Origin: Nonlabens sp. YIK11
GTDB taxonomy: Bacteria > Bacteroidota > Bacteroidia > Flavobacteriales > Flavobacteriaceae
Direction of reading: 5' to 3'
NCBI RefSeq assembly: GCF_001413925.1
Contig: NZ_LBMJ01000001.1
Location: forward strand, 2,706,001 to 2,770,000
Length of the DNA: 64,000 nt
Both the position numbers and the translations under genes were made by a program. The notes under the pieces are model-generated. The model saw only the letters and a list, made by a program, of their open reading frames with translations. It had not been told where the DNA came from and did not search any database. Below are positions 27,182 to 35,674 of the stretch, in pieces (the first letter of the stretch is position 1; each line of letters begins with the position of its first letter).

Positions 27182-27208
27182 AAAAAAGGTGGCGCACTGG
27201 CACCACCT
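27182..27208 (-). terminator. Rho-independent terminator after the small sorting-signal protein gene
   Basis: On the minus strand a 9-bp stem (AGGTGGTGC / GCGCCACCT, one G-U pair) with a 4-nt loop CAGT is followed by six U. It starts 23 bp past the stop codon at 27232 and separates the T9SS gene pair from the polysaccharide genes. Confidence 0.88.
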
Positions 27209-27231
27209 ATTATAAATCCTAAGTTTAAAGC

Positions 27232-27414
27232 TTAATCTTCTCGTTGAGCCACCTTAAAGCCAATGACCAATGCAACTGCTGCCGCGATGGCAATTCCAGG
27301 AATTGGCGCCATGACTACATCGTCAACATCTTCCTCAAATGCTGGTGGTTGCGCGTACAAACTTCCAGCAAAAAGCATCGCTGTAATTAAAAGTAAAGTT
27401 TTTAAATTTTTCAT
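27232..27414 (-). CDS. Small secreted membrane peptide, PID-CTERM-like sorting signal
   Basis: The 60-residue protein has a signal peptide (residues 1-22, cleaved after YAQ), an acidic middle (EEDVDDVV), then PIPGIAIAAAVALVIGF and a short basic tail KVAQRED. The order Pro-Ile-x-Gly, hydrophobic span, basic end resembles the PID-CTERM/PEP-CTERM sorting signals that exosortases of the XrtF type act on in Flavobacteria; that identification is by pattern only, and no exosortase is in this window. It lies 7 bp after the T9SS gene on the same strand and ends at a strong terminator, so the two are probably co-transcribed. Confidence 0.65.
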   Translation of the reverse strand: MKNLKTLLLITAMLFAGSLYAQPPAFEEDVDDVVMAPIPGIAIAAAVALVIGFKVAQRED

Positions 27415-27421
27415 ACTAAAA

Positions 27422-30400
27422 TTAGTTAAGTATTAATTTTATAGAGGTTTGGAGATCATTCTGATACACATTTACCAAATATAAACCATTTGCTAAATTA
27501 TCCAATCCGTTTATTGTCTCGATCGTTCCACTTATTGTCTTCTCAACCGTGAGCACTTGTTGACCTAAAGTATTGAAGATTTTAAAAGTCACTGGCTTCC
27601 CTGCCACTAGGTTGGAGATGGAAATGGCATCATCACTAGAAGGATTAGGGAACAAGGAGATCGCTTTCGCGAAAGCAAAATTATCATCCATCCCTAATGT
27701 AGATTTACGGAATACTATTTGAAAGCGATCACCAGCGGTGGAGCTACTGTTTGAAAGATCAATGCTTTTGCTAATCACAACAGGATTGCCAGGAGTGACT
27801 AAATCATAAGTATCAGAAAGGCTATCATAGAAATAAGTGGTTAGACCTTCAAATTCGGGACTCTGGACCGTAAAGAAATAGGTGCCAGAGGTGCCTACAA
27901 AAACACTCAAATTGAAGCGGTCACCATCTTGAGGCATCGCAGCCCTATTGACCGCGTAATATGCACCGTTCTTTTCCCAAGCAAGACTATGCGATAACCC
28001 AAAGAACTTTTGAGTATCCTGTGGATCAAAATCCGTACGGAATTCTTCGTCAAAGCGCGCGATGGCTATGTCATTGGCTTTACCAGACGCGATTTGCTCT
28101 TGAGTAGATAGATTTATGGTCAACGCATTGCTTATGTCCACATTCTTTGTCGCCACATCAGAACCTGCCGTTTTATAGCTTTCCTGAAATTGTAGGGAGC
28201 CATTGCCGGTAGCATCAGACTGGACAAAGAAGGATTGTCCCGGTAGCGCATTTTTGGAAATGTCAGACCCCATAGGTGTTGTTGGCGTCGCAAATTCGTA
28301 CAACACATAATTGTTGGTGGTAGAATCCCATTGATAGTATTCTGTAGCAACAACATTCGTCGCATTCTGCAAAAGCTGCTCCACATCTACCTTGGATTGG
28401 TAGGGGTTACCTATGAGAGAATAAAGGTTGGGACCAGCAAGTGCTATAGGAGTCGCTGGATAGGCGCCCGTAACTAATGTTCCTGTAGCTCTTAGAGTAG
28501 TAGCGGTAGCTGCTGACGTATTGGAAGTAAGATCTGTGGTACGGTCACCTCTAATAAACAAACGGTAGGCATCACCTGCTTCAGGAGAAATAGAAGTCAA
28601 ATCATCACCATTAGCGGTACTTAGAGGAATCCATGCGCTTACTGGATCGGTATAGCCATTGTCGTAACGAAATAGTGACGGGTTGTTAGTAGCAGATGGG
28701 TCATAACCATGCGCCACGTCTCCACCTGTGATCTGTACCCCAAAACCAGCGGCATTGGAACCGCCTTCTTGCCAGTTGGCAGTGATGGAACCATCAAAGT
28801 TGACAGGCGCTGATACAAACCTAAAGGCACGACCCGTGGTGGCTGGAAAGAATTGTTCTACGGTGACGTTTCCGGAAATAGAACCGCTAACCACCTCATT
28901 AATAACCGCCGCCTTGCCTTCAAAACTTTTTAAAGTTAAAAGGTCATTGGTGGCTAATTCACCATTAGTTAGCGATAATATTCCTTCAAGATTGGTGATA
29001 TTATTGAAAGCTACTCCACCAGAATTATTAATTATCAAATCCTCTATAATTAGCGTACCCGTTCCAAAAGTGGATTGTGGCAGAGTTCCCGCAAAGTTCA
29101 GGGTTCCATCTTGGCCGTCAAGGGTTCCGTTGACAAAAAGGTTTCTTGAGGAAGTAATAGAATTTGCGCCTACAGTGAATGTGATGTTCTCATCAACAGT
29201 CAACGATCTAAATTCAAGATCTCCAGTCAAAGCGACATTATCCCTTACTCTTATTTCATCGTTAATGGTAGACAAGCCTTCTGGCGCGGCTGGACTCCAA
29301 CTACCAGCAGCATAAACATAGTCAGGCTCACCACGTTTTGGACTCATGTCGTTGACATTAGCTGTTATTATATCCCACTCACTAGCCGTCCAGGTGGTTT
29401 TGGGCGTTACATTCAAATCATTACGTACTGCTCTCGAATCTTCATATTCCCACGGCTCTCCTGTACCATCTGTTCCAATAGCACCGTAGATGTCAAATAG
29501 AGTTCCAGATCCCGCCGATCCTGAGAATAACGCATAAGTATCATCTCCATTTCCAGAAACACCAGTACTAATGGCATCTGGCGAAAAACCATAAGCAGAC
29601 TCATAGTTGGTTCCGCTACCAGCAATTACCAAATACTCGCCTGCGCCCAAAACGCCAATTAGTTGCTCATCAACAGAGGTAGTATTTGCATTTGCAAAAC
29701 GAGCTAAATAAACTGGAGTTATATCAAAATCTATAGGTTGTGATCCATTGTTATAAATTTCTACGAATCTGGCATTTGCGTTATCAAAAGGGTCAGCAAC
29801 TTCAGTAATAATCAATGAGGGTGCAGGCAGTGGGTCACGTACTTGATAACTCAAAGCCGCGCTACTAGTCACAGCTGGTGTAGAATTTAAATCTGTAGCT
29901 GTGATTTGATAATAGATATTACTTCCATCGGCTTGTGCGGGAATAATCGCCATATAAGTACTACTACTATTTGTCATAGTAATGGATTGATCGTAGCTTC
30001 CATCAAAAGATCCATCATTAGCTGCAACATCATAATCTAATACTACTGATTGTAGCCCGTCCTCATCAGTTATAACAGCAGATATTGAAACTTCATCTGA
30101 AGATGATACAGCACTATCAGGATTTTGACTGATGTTTGAAATGGATGGTGAATCATTTACCGCTGTATTTTGACTAGTTACCAAAATATCATCTATCGCA
30201 ATATCCTCGTCTCCTGAGTCGAGTTTAAATGTAAGAATCAGCTCCAAGGTTGACCCATTTCCAGATATGGCCTTAGAAAATTCTGAAAATACATCAGTGA
30301 CTTCGATTCCTTCACCGATACCATCAAAATCTTCATCGAGTCTTGGTAATTGATTAGTTCCTGACGTCTCTGCTTCAATCCAAATCAAACTTTGAATGGC

Positions 30401-30814
30401 GCCTCCGTCAATTCTATAATCAACATGAAAAAAATCTGCACCGTCCCAATCTTGATTAACACCATCATCATCCTCTGCAATCTTGATTGTAAAGTTCAAA
30501 TTATCCAATCCACTAATATTGATATTGGGAATGGTCACGGTCTGTGTACTACTTGGAATTGGGGTAACTCCAACACCATCGATATCTTGAGCTGCAAAAT
30601 AAAAACCGGATACATTAGAGAAATCAGCACCAATATCCGACCCATCGGTTCTTCTGAAATAATCGGTAGTCTCACCAGCAATATCGTCTAGACTCAATGA
30701 GTAACCTGAATTATTACTATCAAAGTCTAATTGGTAAACCGTGTTTTGAGCCATCAAAGATCCTGTTGTAAAAAACAGAATAATTAGATGAGAGTAAAGT
30801 AGTTTTTGTTTCAT
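27422..30814 (-). CDS. Large T9SS-secreted surface protein with lamin-tail domain
   Basis: The 1130-residue protein has a signal peptide (residues 1-22), a jellyroll-like region (about 25-215), a Fn3/Ig-like stretch (about 220-330), a lamin-tail (LTD) domain beginning LIITEVADPFDNANARFVEI (about 335-470), strand-rich repeats (500-900) and a C-terminal type A sorting domain (about 1055-1130; FPNPSSDD, NTLGQQV, NGLYLVNVY). It is exported by the type IX system and attached to or released from the surface. A palindromic repeat codes for AFAKA just before the sorting domain. A strong AGGAAGG sits 5 bp before the ATG, rare in this phylum. Confidence 0.92.
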   Translation of the reverse strand: MKQKLLYSHLIILFFTTGSLMAQNTVYQLDFDSNNSGYSLSLDDIAGETTDYFRRTDGSDIGADFSNVSGFYFAAQDIDGVGVTPIPSSTQTVTIPNINISGLDNLNFTIKIAEDDDGVNQDWDGADFFHVDYRIDGGAIQSLIWIEAETSGTNQLPRLDEDFDGIGEGIEVTDVFSEFSKAISGNGSTLELILTFKLDSGDEDIAIDDILVTSQNTAVNDSPSISNISQNPDSAVSSSDEVSISAVITDEDGLQSVVLDYDVAANDGSFDGSYDQSITMTNSSSTYMAIIPAQADGSNIYYQITATDLNSTPAVTSSAALSYQVRDPLPAPSLIITEVADPFDNANARFVEIYNNGSQPIDFDITPVYLARFANANTTSVDEQLIGVLGAGEYLVIAGSGTNYESAYGFSPDAISTGVSGNGDDTYALFSGSAGSGTLFDIYGAIGTDGTGEPWEYEDSRAVRNDLNVTPKTTWTASEWDIITANVNDMSPKRGEPDYVYAAGSWSPAAPEGLSTINDEIRVRDNVALTGDLEFRSLTVDENITFTVGANSITSSRNLFVNGTLDGQDGTLNFAGTLPQSTFGTGTLIIEDLIINNSGGVAFNNITNLEGILSLTNGELATNDLLTLKSFEGKAAVINEVVSGSISGNVTVEQFFPATTGRAFRFVSAPVNFDGSITANWQEGGSNAAGFGVQITGGDVAHGYDPSATNNPSLFRYDNGYTDPVSAWIPLSTANGDDLTSISPEAGDAYRLFIRGDRTTDLTSNTSAATATTLRATGTLVTGAYPATPIALAGPNLYSLIGNPYQSKVDVEQLLQNATNVVATEYYQWDSTTNNYVLYEFATPTTPMGSDISKNALPGQSFFVQSDATGNGSLQFQESYKTAGSDVATKNVDISNALTINLSTQEQIASGKANDIAIARFDEEFRTDFDPQDTQKFFGLSHSLAWEKNGAYYAVNRAAMPQDGDRFNLSVFVGTSGTYFFTVQSPEFEGLTTYFYDSLSDTYDLVTPGNPVVISKSIDLSNSSSTAGDRFQIVFRKSTLGMDDNFAFAKAISLFPNPSSDDAISISNLVAGKPVTFKIFNTLGQQVLTVEKTISGTIETINGLDNLANGLYLVNVYQNDLQTSIKLILN
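27661..27676. repeat. Palindromic repeat copy 6 (inside the T9SS gene)
   Basis: TCGCTTTCGCGAAAGC; on the coding strand it reads AFAKA in the linker directly before the C-terminal sorting domain. Confidence 0.93.
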
Positions 30815-30952
30815 AACCTTCCTTTTTGATTTTTAATTATGCACTAAAATTAGAAGAAGAATCTGAAACTGAAATGAACTGAATATTAACTCTAGGTTAA
30901 TAGCGTTGAAATTAAGTTAAAGTCGACAAAGTGAAGCTTAAATTATTGAGCT

Positions 30953-32095
30953 TTAATTAAAAACACCTCTAATAACACTTGCGATGCGCGCTCTATCGTT
31001 GTTTGACAAATTGGAACCTGATGGTAAGCACAATCCTTTTTCAAAAAGCTCCTCGCATACTTTGCCTCCATAATATGGGTACTTGGAATAAAGAGGTTGC
31101 AGGTGCATAGGTTTCCATAATGGGCGTGATTCTATGTTTTCGGCTTCTAGTGCCAGTCGTAAATCCTCTCTGGTAATACCACCTGTGACAGCTGGATCAA
31201 CTAAAATCGCGCTAAGCCAATGGTTGGAATAATAATCAGCAGATTTTTCAACGAGAACTTCTACTCCATCGATAGCTGCAAACAATTCTTGATAAAATTG
31301 ATTCATAGCACGGCGCAGATGGACATGCTTATCTAGGACTTGCATCTGGCCACGACCTATACCGGCGCTAATATTACTCATACGGTAATTGTAACCTACC
31401 TCACTATGCTGGTAGTGTGGCGCTTGATCGCGCGCCTGTGTAGCTAGATGTACGGTTTTTGCCTTGTCCTCTTCACTGTGGCACACCATGGCACCGCCAC
31501 CGCTCGTTGTGATGATCTTGTTACCGTTAAAGCTCAGTATTCCAAAATCCCCAAACGTACCGCATTTACGGCCTTTATAGCTACTTCCCAGAGCCTCTGC
31601 ACTATCCTCGATGACTTTTATGGAGTTCGCTTTCGCGAAAGCGTGAATCTCATCCACCTTATAGGGCATACCATACAAGTGTACCGCGATAATGGCTTTG
31701 GGCTTTTTCCCCTTGGCGATGCGATCCTCAACGGCCTTTTCCAATGCCAGCGGACACATATTCCAGGTATCGCGCTCGCTATCCACTAGCACCGGTGTCG
31801 CGCCCAGATATAATATGGGGTTAGAACTGCCGCAAAAGGTAAAACTCTGGCAAATGACCTCATCACCAGCCGTAACTCCAGCCTGAATAAGCGCCAGATG
31901 GATCGCAGCAGTTCCAGAGCTAAGTGCGGCAACGTGGACGTTCTCGCCTTGATAACTTTCAAGATCCTTTTCAAACCCATTGACGTTGGGACCCAATGGA
32001 GCGACCCAGTTGGTATCAAAGGCCTCAGTCACAAAATCTCTCTCGGTGCCGCCCATGTGTGGTGAGGACAGCCATATTTTATCTTGCATGGTCAA
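30953..32095 (-). CDS. DegT/DnrJ-family UDP-4-keto-sugar aminotransferase (PglE-like)
   Basis: The 380-residue enzyme is a sugar aminotransferase: SSGTAAIHLA near 59-68 binds PLP phosphate, EDSAEALG (163-170) holds the ring aspartate, and Lys193 in FNGNKIITTSGGG is the Schiff base. The closest group in appearance is PglE-type enzymes, which aminate UDP-4-keto-6-deoxy-GlcNAc. It is the last gene of the acyl-sugar cluster and follows the PglC-type transferase by 22 bp. The palindromic repeat codes for AFAKA at 152-156. Confidence 0.9.
   Translation of the reverse strand: MTMQDKIWLSSPHMGGTERDFVTEAFDTNWVAPLGPNVNGFEKDLESYQGENVHVAALSSGTAAIHLALIQAGVTAGDEVICQSFTFCGSSNPILYLGATPVLVDSERDTWNMCPLALEKAVEDRIAKGKKPKAIIAVHLYGMPYKVDEIHAFAKANSIKVIEDSAEALGSSYKGRKCGTFGDFGILSFNGNKIITTSGGGAMVCHSEEDKAKTVHLATQARDQAPHYQHSEVGYNYRMSNISAGIGRGQMQVLDKHVHLRRAMNQFYQELFAAIDGVEVLVEKSADYYSNHWLSAILVDPAVTGGITREDLRLALEAENIESRPLWKPMHLQPLYSKYPYYGGKVCEELFEKGLCLPSGSNLSNNDRARIASVIRGVFN
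31628..31643. repeat. Palindromic repeat copy 7 (inside aminotransferase)
   Basis: CGCTTTCGCGAAAGCG; reads AFAKA on the coding strand, in the helix before VIEDSAEALG. Confidence 0.95.
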
Positions 32096-32107
32096 CTATT
32101 TAAAGGT

Positions 32108-32115
32108 CAAAGATA
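32108..32115 (-). promoter_or_regulatory. Candidate internal -7 box (TATCTTTG)
   Basis: TATCTTTG on the minus strand, 12 bp before the aminotransferase start, overlapping the 22-bp gap and the end of the previous gene. It could give that gene extra transcription; no -33 element is clear. Confidence 0.35.
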
Positions 32116-32117
32116 AG

Positions 32118-32654
32118 TTACTTGAATAGCGAAATAATCGTGAGCCCAATTATTTTGACGTCGTAGGTGAAGCTGCGATTTTCCAAATATTCTAGATTAA
32201 GCCTTACCTTGTCTGGAAAGATGACGGTATCGTTATATGCTTTAGGATCTTCTTGCTTTTTCAAAAGATCTTCCTCATTTCTATATTTTATGGCGGCCAG
32301 GCTGGTAAGTCCCGGTTTGAGGGCCAGCACTCGCCTATCGCTTCCTTTAAGTTGGTCGTAGTAACCAGGAACATCGGGTCGTGGGCCTACAAAGGTCATA
32401 TCACCTGTTAGTATATTGAATAGTTGTGGGAGCTCATCCAGTTTGGTCTTACGCAAGAATTTCCCGAATTGCGTTACCTGACCATTCTTCATGGTACGGA
32501 ATTTATAGATGGTAAAGGGTATACCGTGCTGGCCTATGCGGGTTTGGGTAAAAAGTTTAAGCCTTTTACCCATTATTAATTTGCAAAATAAAATGGGAAA
32601 TAACAGAAAAGTGATTAGTAAAAGAGATAGCACAAAATCAAAGATAGATTTCAT
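32118..32654 (-). CDS. Small phosphoglycosyl transferase (PglC/WcaJ-C type)
   Basis: About 178 residues: an N-terminal re-entrant membrane helix (about 5-26), IYKFRTM, the catalytic Asp-Glu pair in LDELPQLFN, VGPRPDVPGY and KPGLTSLAA. Monotopic enzymes of this family move a phospho-sugar from a UDP-sugar to undecaprenyl phosphate and start glycan assembly. The ATG at 32654 starts at the re-entrant helix; the upstream ATG at 32696 would overlap the KAS III gene and add a polar leader. It is one of two such enzymes in the locus (the other at 36325). Confidence 0.9.
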   Translation of the reverse strand: MKSIFDFVLSLLLITFLLFPILFCKLIMGKRLKLFTQTRIGQHGIPFTIYKFRTMKNGQVTQFGKFLRKTKLDELPQLFNILTGDMTFVGPRPDVPGYYDQLKGSDRRVLALKPGLTSLAAIKYRNEEDLLKKQEDPKAYNDTVIFPDKVRLNLEYLENRSFTYDVKIIGLTIISLFK

Positions 32655-32665
32655 ACACGAGTAAC

Positions 32666-33682
32666 TTACATTAATTCGATAGTGACTGCTCCCCAAGAGT
32701 AACCTACTCCAAATCCTGCGAGCAGAACTTTATCTCCTGCTGAAAAATCACCTTCTTCGTGTAACTCTTTGAGCGCGATCTGTATGGTGGAGGAAACAGT
32801 ATTGCCACAGAAATCCATTTTAATAGGAAAACGGTCTTGACTTACTTTTATCTTTTTTCTTAAATGATTGAGCATGTATGCATTTGCTTGATGAAAAACA
32901 AAATAAGTAATGTCTCCCAAATCAAAATTGTTTTTGCTCACATTATTGATTACTAATTCAGGAATATTTTGTGAAGTAAAGTTGAAAATGGCAGGACCAT
33001 TCATAAATAAGTCCGCATCAGAGGTAGTGTTTCCATAATCATCCTGTACTTCTGTACCAGATGCATCTGGTTGTCTCATAGCTCCTGCTTTGACAATAAG
33101 GTTTTCTGCTCCAGTTCCATCTGTTCCTAGATTGAACTCACCTATTTTTGCTGAAAGACCTACCGCTTCATCAGAAATCAAAACTGCGCTAGCGGCATCT
33201 CCAAAAATAGTACGATTTCCTTTATCTGAAGAATTTAGAAACTTACTATAAGTCTCACCACAAACTAATAACACATTCTTTGCGATACCTCCAGCAATAA
33301 GTCCTTTTGCAAGACTTAGGCCGTAGATAAAACCAGAACAGCCCAAGTTAAAGTCTAAAGCACCGCAGGTTTTTCTCAGTCCAAGTTTCTCCTGCATGAT
33401 ACAGGCACTGGTAGGTAAAAAGTAATCAGGACTTTGAGTACAAAACAATAAAAAGTCAATTGATTTTGGATCGATCTGATTTTTCTCAAAAAGAATAGCA
33501 GCCGCTTTGATTCCCATATCCATAGAAGTCTCATCATGAGCGGCAATATGTCTTTTATGTATTCCTATTTTCTTTGCGATTTTCTCTACAGACCATTCTG
33601 GAAATTCCGCAGCGAGATTTTCGTTGGAAAGAACTTTTTCTGGAAGGTAATAGTCGATATGGTTGATATAAGATTGTATCAT
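32666..33682 (-). CDS. 3-oxoacyl-ACP synthase III-like protein (KAS III, first copy)
   Basis: The 338-residue thiolase-fold enzyme has the full KAS III triad: Cys115 in NLGCSGF, His264 in FHQAN and Asn294 in CGNTVSS. KAS III enzymes condense an acyl-CoA or acyl-ACP with malonyl-ACP. A second, diverged copy, an SDR and an ACP lie beside it, so it is almost certainly not the housekeeping FabH but part of a dedicated acyl pathway. It overlaps the SDR gene by 4 bp and precedes the PglC-type gene by 11 bp. Confidence 0.92.
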   Translation of the reverse strand: MIQSYINHIDYYLPEKVLSNENLAAEFPEWSVEKIAKKIGIHKRHIAAHDETSMDMGIKAAAILFEKNQIDPKSIDFLLFCTQSPDYFLPTSACIMQEKLGLRKTCGALDFNLGCSGFIYGLSLAKGLIAGGIAKNVLLVCGETYSKFLNSSDKGNRTIFGDAASAVLISDEAVGLSAKIGEFNLGTDGTGAENLIVKAGAMRQPDASGTEVQDDYGNTTSDADLFMNGPAIFNFTSQNIPELVINNVSKNNFDLGDITYFVFHQANAYMLNHLRKKIKVSQDRFPIKMDFCGNTVSSTIQIALKELHEEGDFSAGDKVLLAGFGVGYSWGAVTIELM

Positions 33683-34428
33683 TTTAAAGTGAGTCCTCCA
33701 TCTAATTTTAAATCAGTTCCAGTCATCCATTTTGAAGCTTTAGATAATAAAAATATTACAGAAAACGCAACATCTTCAGGCTTACCATAATCTCCTAAAG
33801 GATAATTTTTCTTATCCAATTCTATATCTTCTTTACTGCTATCAATAGATGAAATCAATTCAGTTTCTATCATAGCAGGCATGATAGTATTTACTCTTAT
33901 ACCTTTAGAAGCCAATTCGAGGGCCATAGTTTTTGCGATTCCACACAAAGCACTTTTACTGGCAGAATAGGCACTGTTACCTATATAAGTAACGACTGGT
34001 CCTGAAATAGAGGAAAGAAATACGATTGATGATTCTTTATTGATTTTCTTTTTCTTTAATAGGTGCTTAGTAAGCATAACTGGGGCAACTAAATTCGTAT
34101 CTAAAATATGTCGGAAAGATTCTTCTTTAAGAAAACTAAAAAGTTGTGATTTTACGATTCCAGCAGAATGTACGAGGCCGTCGATTTCTATTGAGGAATT
34201 ACAGAACTCTAAAACAAGCTTGTCATCATTTAGATCTAAAGAATGGTAGCTATGGCCATCACCTACTAGTAAAGATAGTGTCTGTTTAAGTCTCTCGATA
34301 TTTCTACCTAGAATTAAAACTTTCGCCCCAAAATTTGAGCAAGCAATAGCAATCTCCCTACCTATGCCACTACTAGCTCCTGTTACTAGAATAGTCTTAT
34401 TCTCAAGGGAAAAAATGGTATTATCCAT
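33679..34428 (-). CDS. Short-chain dehydrogenase/reductase, FabG-like ketoreductase
   Basis: The 249-residue classical SDR has TGASSGIG at 16-23, Ser139/140, Tyr154 and Lys158 (YSASK), and a C-terminus ending in GTDLKLDGG like FabG. It would reduce 3-oxoacyl-ACP to 3-hydroxyacyl-ACP. Its overlaps with both KAS III genes (8 bp upstream, 4 bp downstream) mark tight co-expression. No dehydratase or enoyl reductase lies nearby, so hydroxyl groups made here would be kept. Confidence 0.9.
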   Translation of the reverse strand: MDNTIFSLENKTILVTGASSGIGREIAIACSNFGAKVLILGRNIERLKQTLSLLVGDGHSYHSLDLNDDKLVLEFCNSSIEIDGLVHSAGIVKSQLFSFLKEESFRHILDTNLVAPVMLTKHLLKKKKINKESSIVFLSSISGPVVTYIGNSAYSASKSALCGIAKTMALELASKGIRVNTIMPAMIETELISSIDSSKEDIELDKKNYPLGDYGKPEDVAFSVIFLLSKASKWMTGTDLKLDGGLTLK

Positions 34429-35434
34429 TGTAAGTGCTGTTATTTAGAACACAGTTGGCATCTAATTCCAAAATTGCACTTGCCCAAGACAACCCAACTC
34501 CAAAACCAGACATAAACAATTTGGTTTTTTTTGAAATATTCTCTAATTGACTCGTGATAGTTAAAGGTATAGTAGCACATGACGTGTTTGCATAATCGAA
34601 CAATGAATAAGGAACCTGTTCTACTTCAGCCTTTAACTTTTTTCTGATTTTTTCATTCATAAACTTATTTGCTTGATGAAAAATAAAATAATCAAAATCA
34701 GAGGTTTCCACTGACTGCTCTTCCATAAACTGTTTTATTGCTTTAGGAACCTTTGTTATTCCAAAGGAAAAAACATCCATCCCATTAAGGTATAGAGTTT
34801 TTTGAAAACCATCACTCAATTGTTTAAATCCGCCATATTCTACTTTAATAGCTTCACAACCAGAACCGTCACTATTAAGATCAAAAATTATATCACTAGA
34901 ATTAGACTTACCTAATAGAGTGGCGCTACCCGCGTCTCCAAATAAAGGATAAGTACTAGAGTCTGTAGGGTCACACAATTTTGAAATGGTGTCTCCTACT
35001 AATAAAAGTGCATTAGCATTTTTGTTAATTGAACTAGCTAGTAATGAAGAAATAATAGAGAGCCCGTATACATATCCGGAACACCCCATGTTTACATCAA
35101 ATGCAGCTACAGTAGTTTTTAACCCCAACCTATTTTGTAGAATTGTTGCACTGGCAGGCAAAATATAATCAGGAGTCTGAGAAACAAATACAAGAAAATC
35201 TATATTGTCAAGGTCACTATTATTTTCTTCTAATAGTTTCTTAGCAGCATCATAACACAAGTCTGCTGCAGTCTCATTAACAGCAATGTGTCGATACCTA
35301 ATTCCTGTACTTTCCAGAACTTTCTCTCCTTGCTTTTCTATTATATATTTATCATTAAGGTTATCCATTCTTTTTGATGGAGTAGAGGTGTATATTGCCT
35401 TAATTGATATATTAGAAATGCGAGAAGAAGCCAT
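34421..35434 (-). CDS. 3-oxoacyl-ACP synthase III-like protein (KAS III, second copy)
   Basis: The 337-residue enzyme keeps the triad Cys118 (NMGCSGY), His253 (FHQAN) and Asn283 (YANTSCA), but is clearly different in sequence from the first copy: the two share only the family motifs and fold. Two KAS III enzymes with different acyl preferences could carry out two successive elongations. The gene is AT-rich compared with the housekeeping region. It is followed by the SDR gene with an 8-bp overlap and preceded by the ACP gene by 6 bp. Confidence 0.92.
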   Translation of the reverse strand: MASSRISNISIKAIYTSTPSKRMDNLNDKYIIEKQGEKVLESTGIRYRHIAVNETAADLCYDAAKKLLEENNSDLDNIDFLVFVSQTPDYILPASATILQNRLGLKTTVAAFDVNMGCSGYVYGLSIISSLLASSINKNANALLLVGDTISKLCDPTDSSTYPLFGDAGSATLLGKSNSSDIIFDLNSDGSGCEAIKVEYGGFKQLSDGFQKTLYLNGMDVFSFGITKVPKAIKQFMEEQSVETSDFDYFIFHQANKFMNEKIRKKLKAEVEQVPYSLFDYANTSCATIPLTITSQLENISKKTKLFMSGFGVGLSWASAILELDANCVLNNSTYNG

Positions 35435-35440
35435 ATTGCT

Positions 35441-35659
35441 TTATGCGTTGACAATTTTAAAGAGATCTTCAATGGTATCTGCTTTTTTTATATCGTCTCC
35501 ATTAATTGTAGTTCCATATTCTTCATCCATCATCGCAATAATTGATAGTGCGATCATTGAGTCCCATTCATCTAAATCTTTAAATTGAGTATCATTTTGA
35601 AACTCACTTCTATCAGTTTCATCAAACTGCTCAGCAAAATTATTTATAAAATCTTCCAT
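35441..35659 (-). CDS. Acyl carrier protein, pathway-dedicated
   Basis: A 72-residue, strongly acidic ACP with the phosphopantetheine attachment serine at Ser34 in DEWDSMIAL (the family's DSL is DSM here). Helices fit the four-helix ACP fold. It differs from the housekeeping AcpP pattern (ADSLDTVELVMA), so it is a specialised carrier for the chain built by the adjoining KAS III and SDR enzymes. Confidence 0.9.
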   Translation of the reverse strand: MEDFINNFAEQFDETDRSEFQNDTQFKDLDEWDSMIALSIIAMMDEEYGTTINGDDIKKADTIEDLFKIVNA

Positions 35660-35674
35660 TATTTATATATTTAT

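Noticed and set aside
28728-29315. A 195-codon plus-strand ORF opposite the T9SS gene
   Set aside because: Composition is that of an antisense frame of a Ser/Thr-rich protein; the minus-strand gene has a signal peptide, LTD and sorting domain that are continuous through it.
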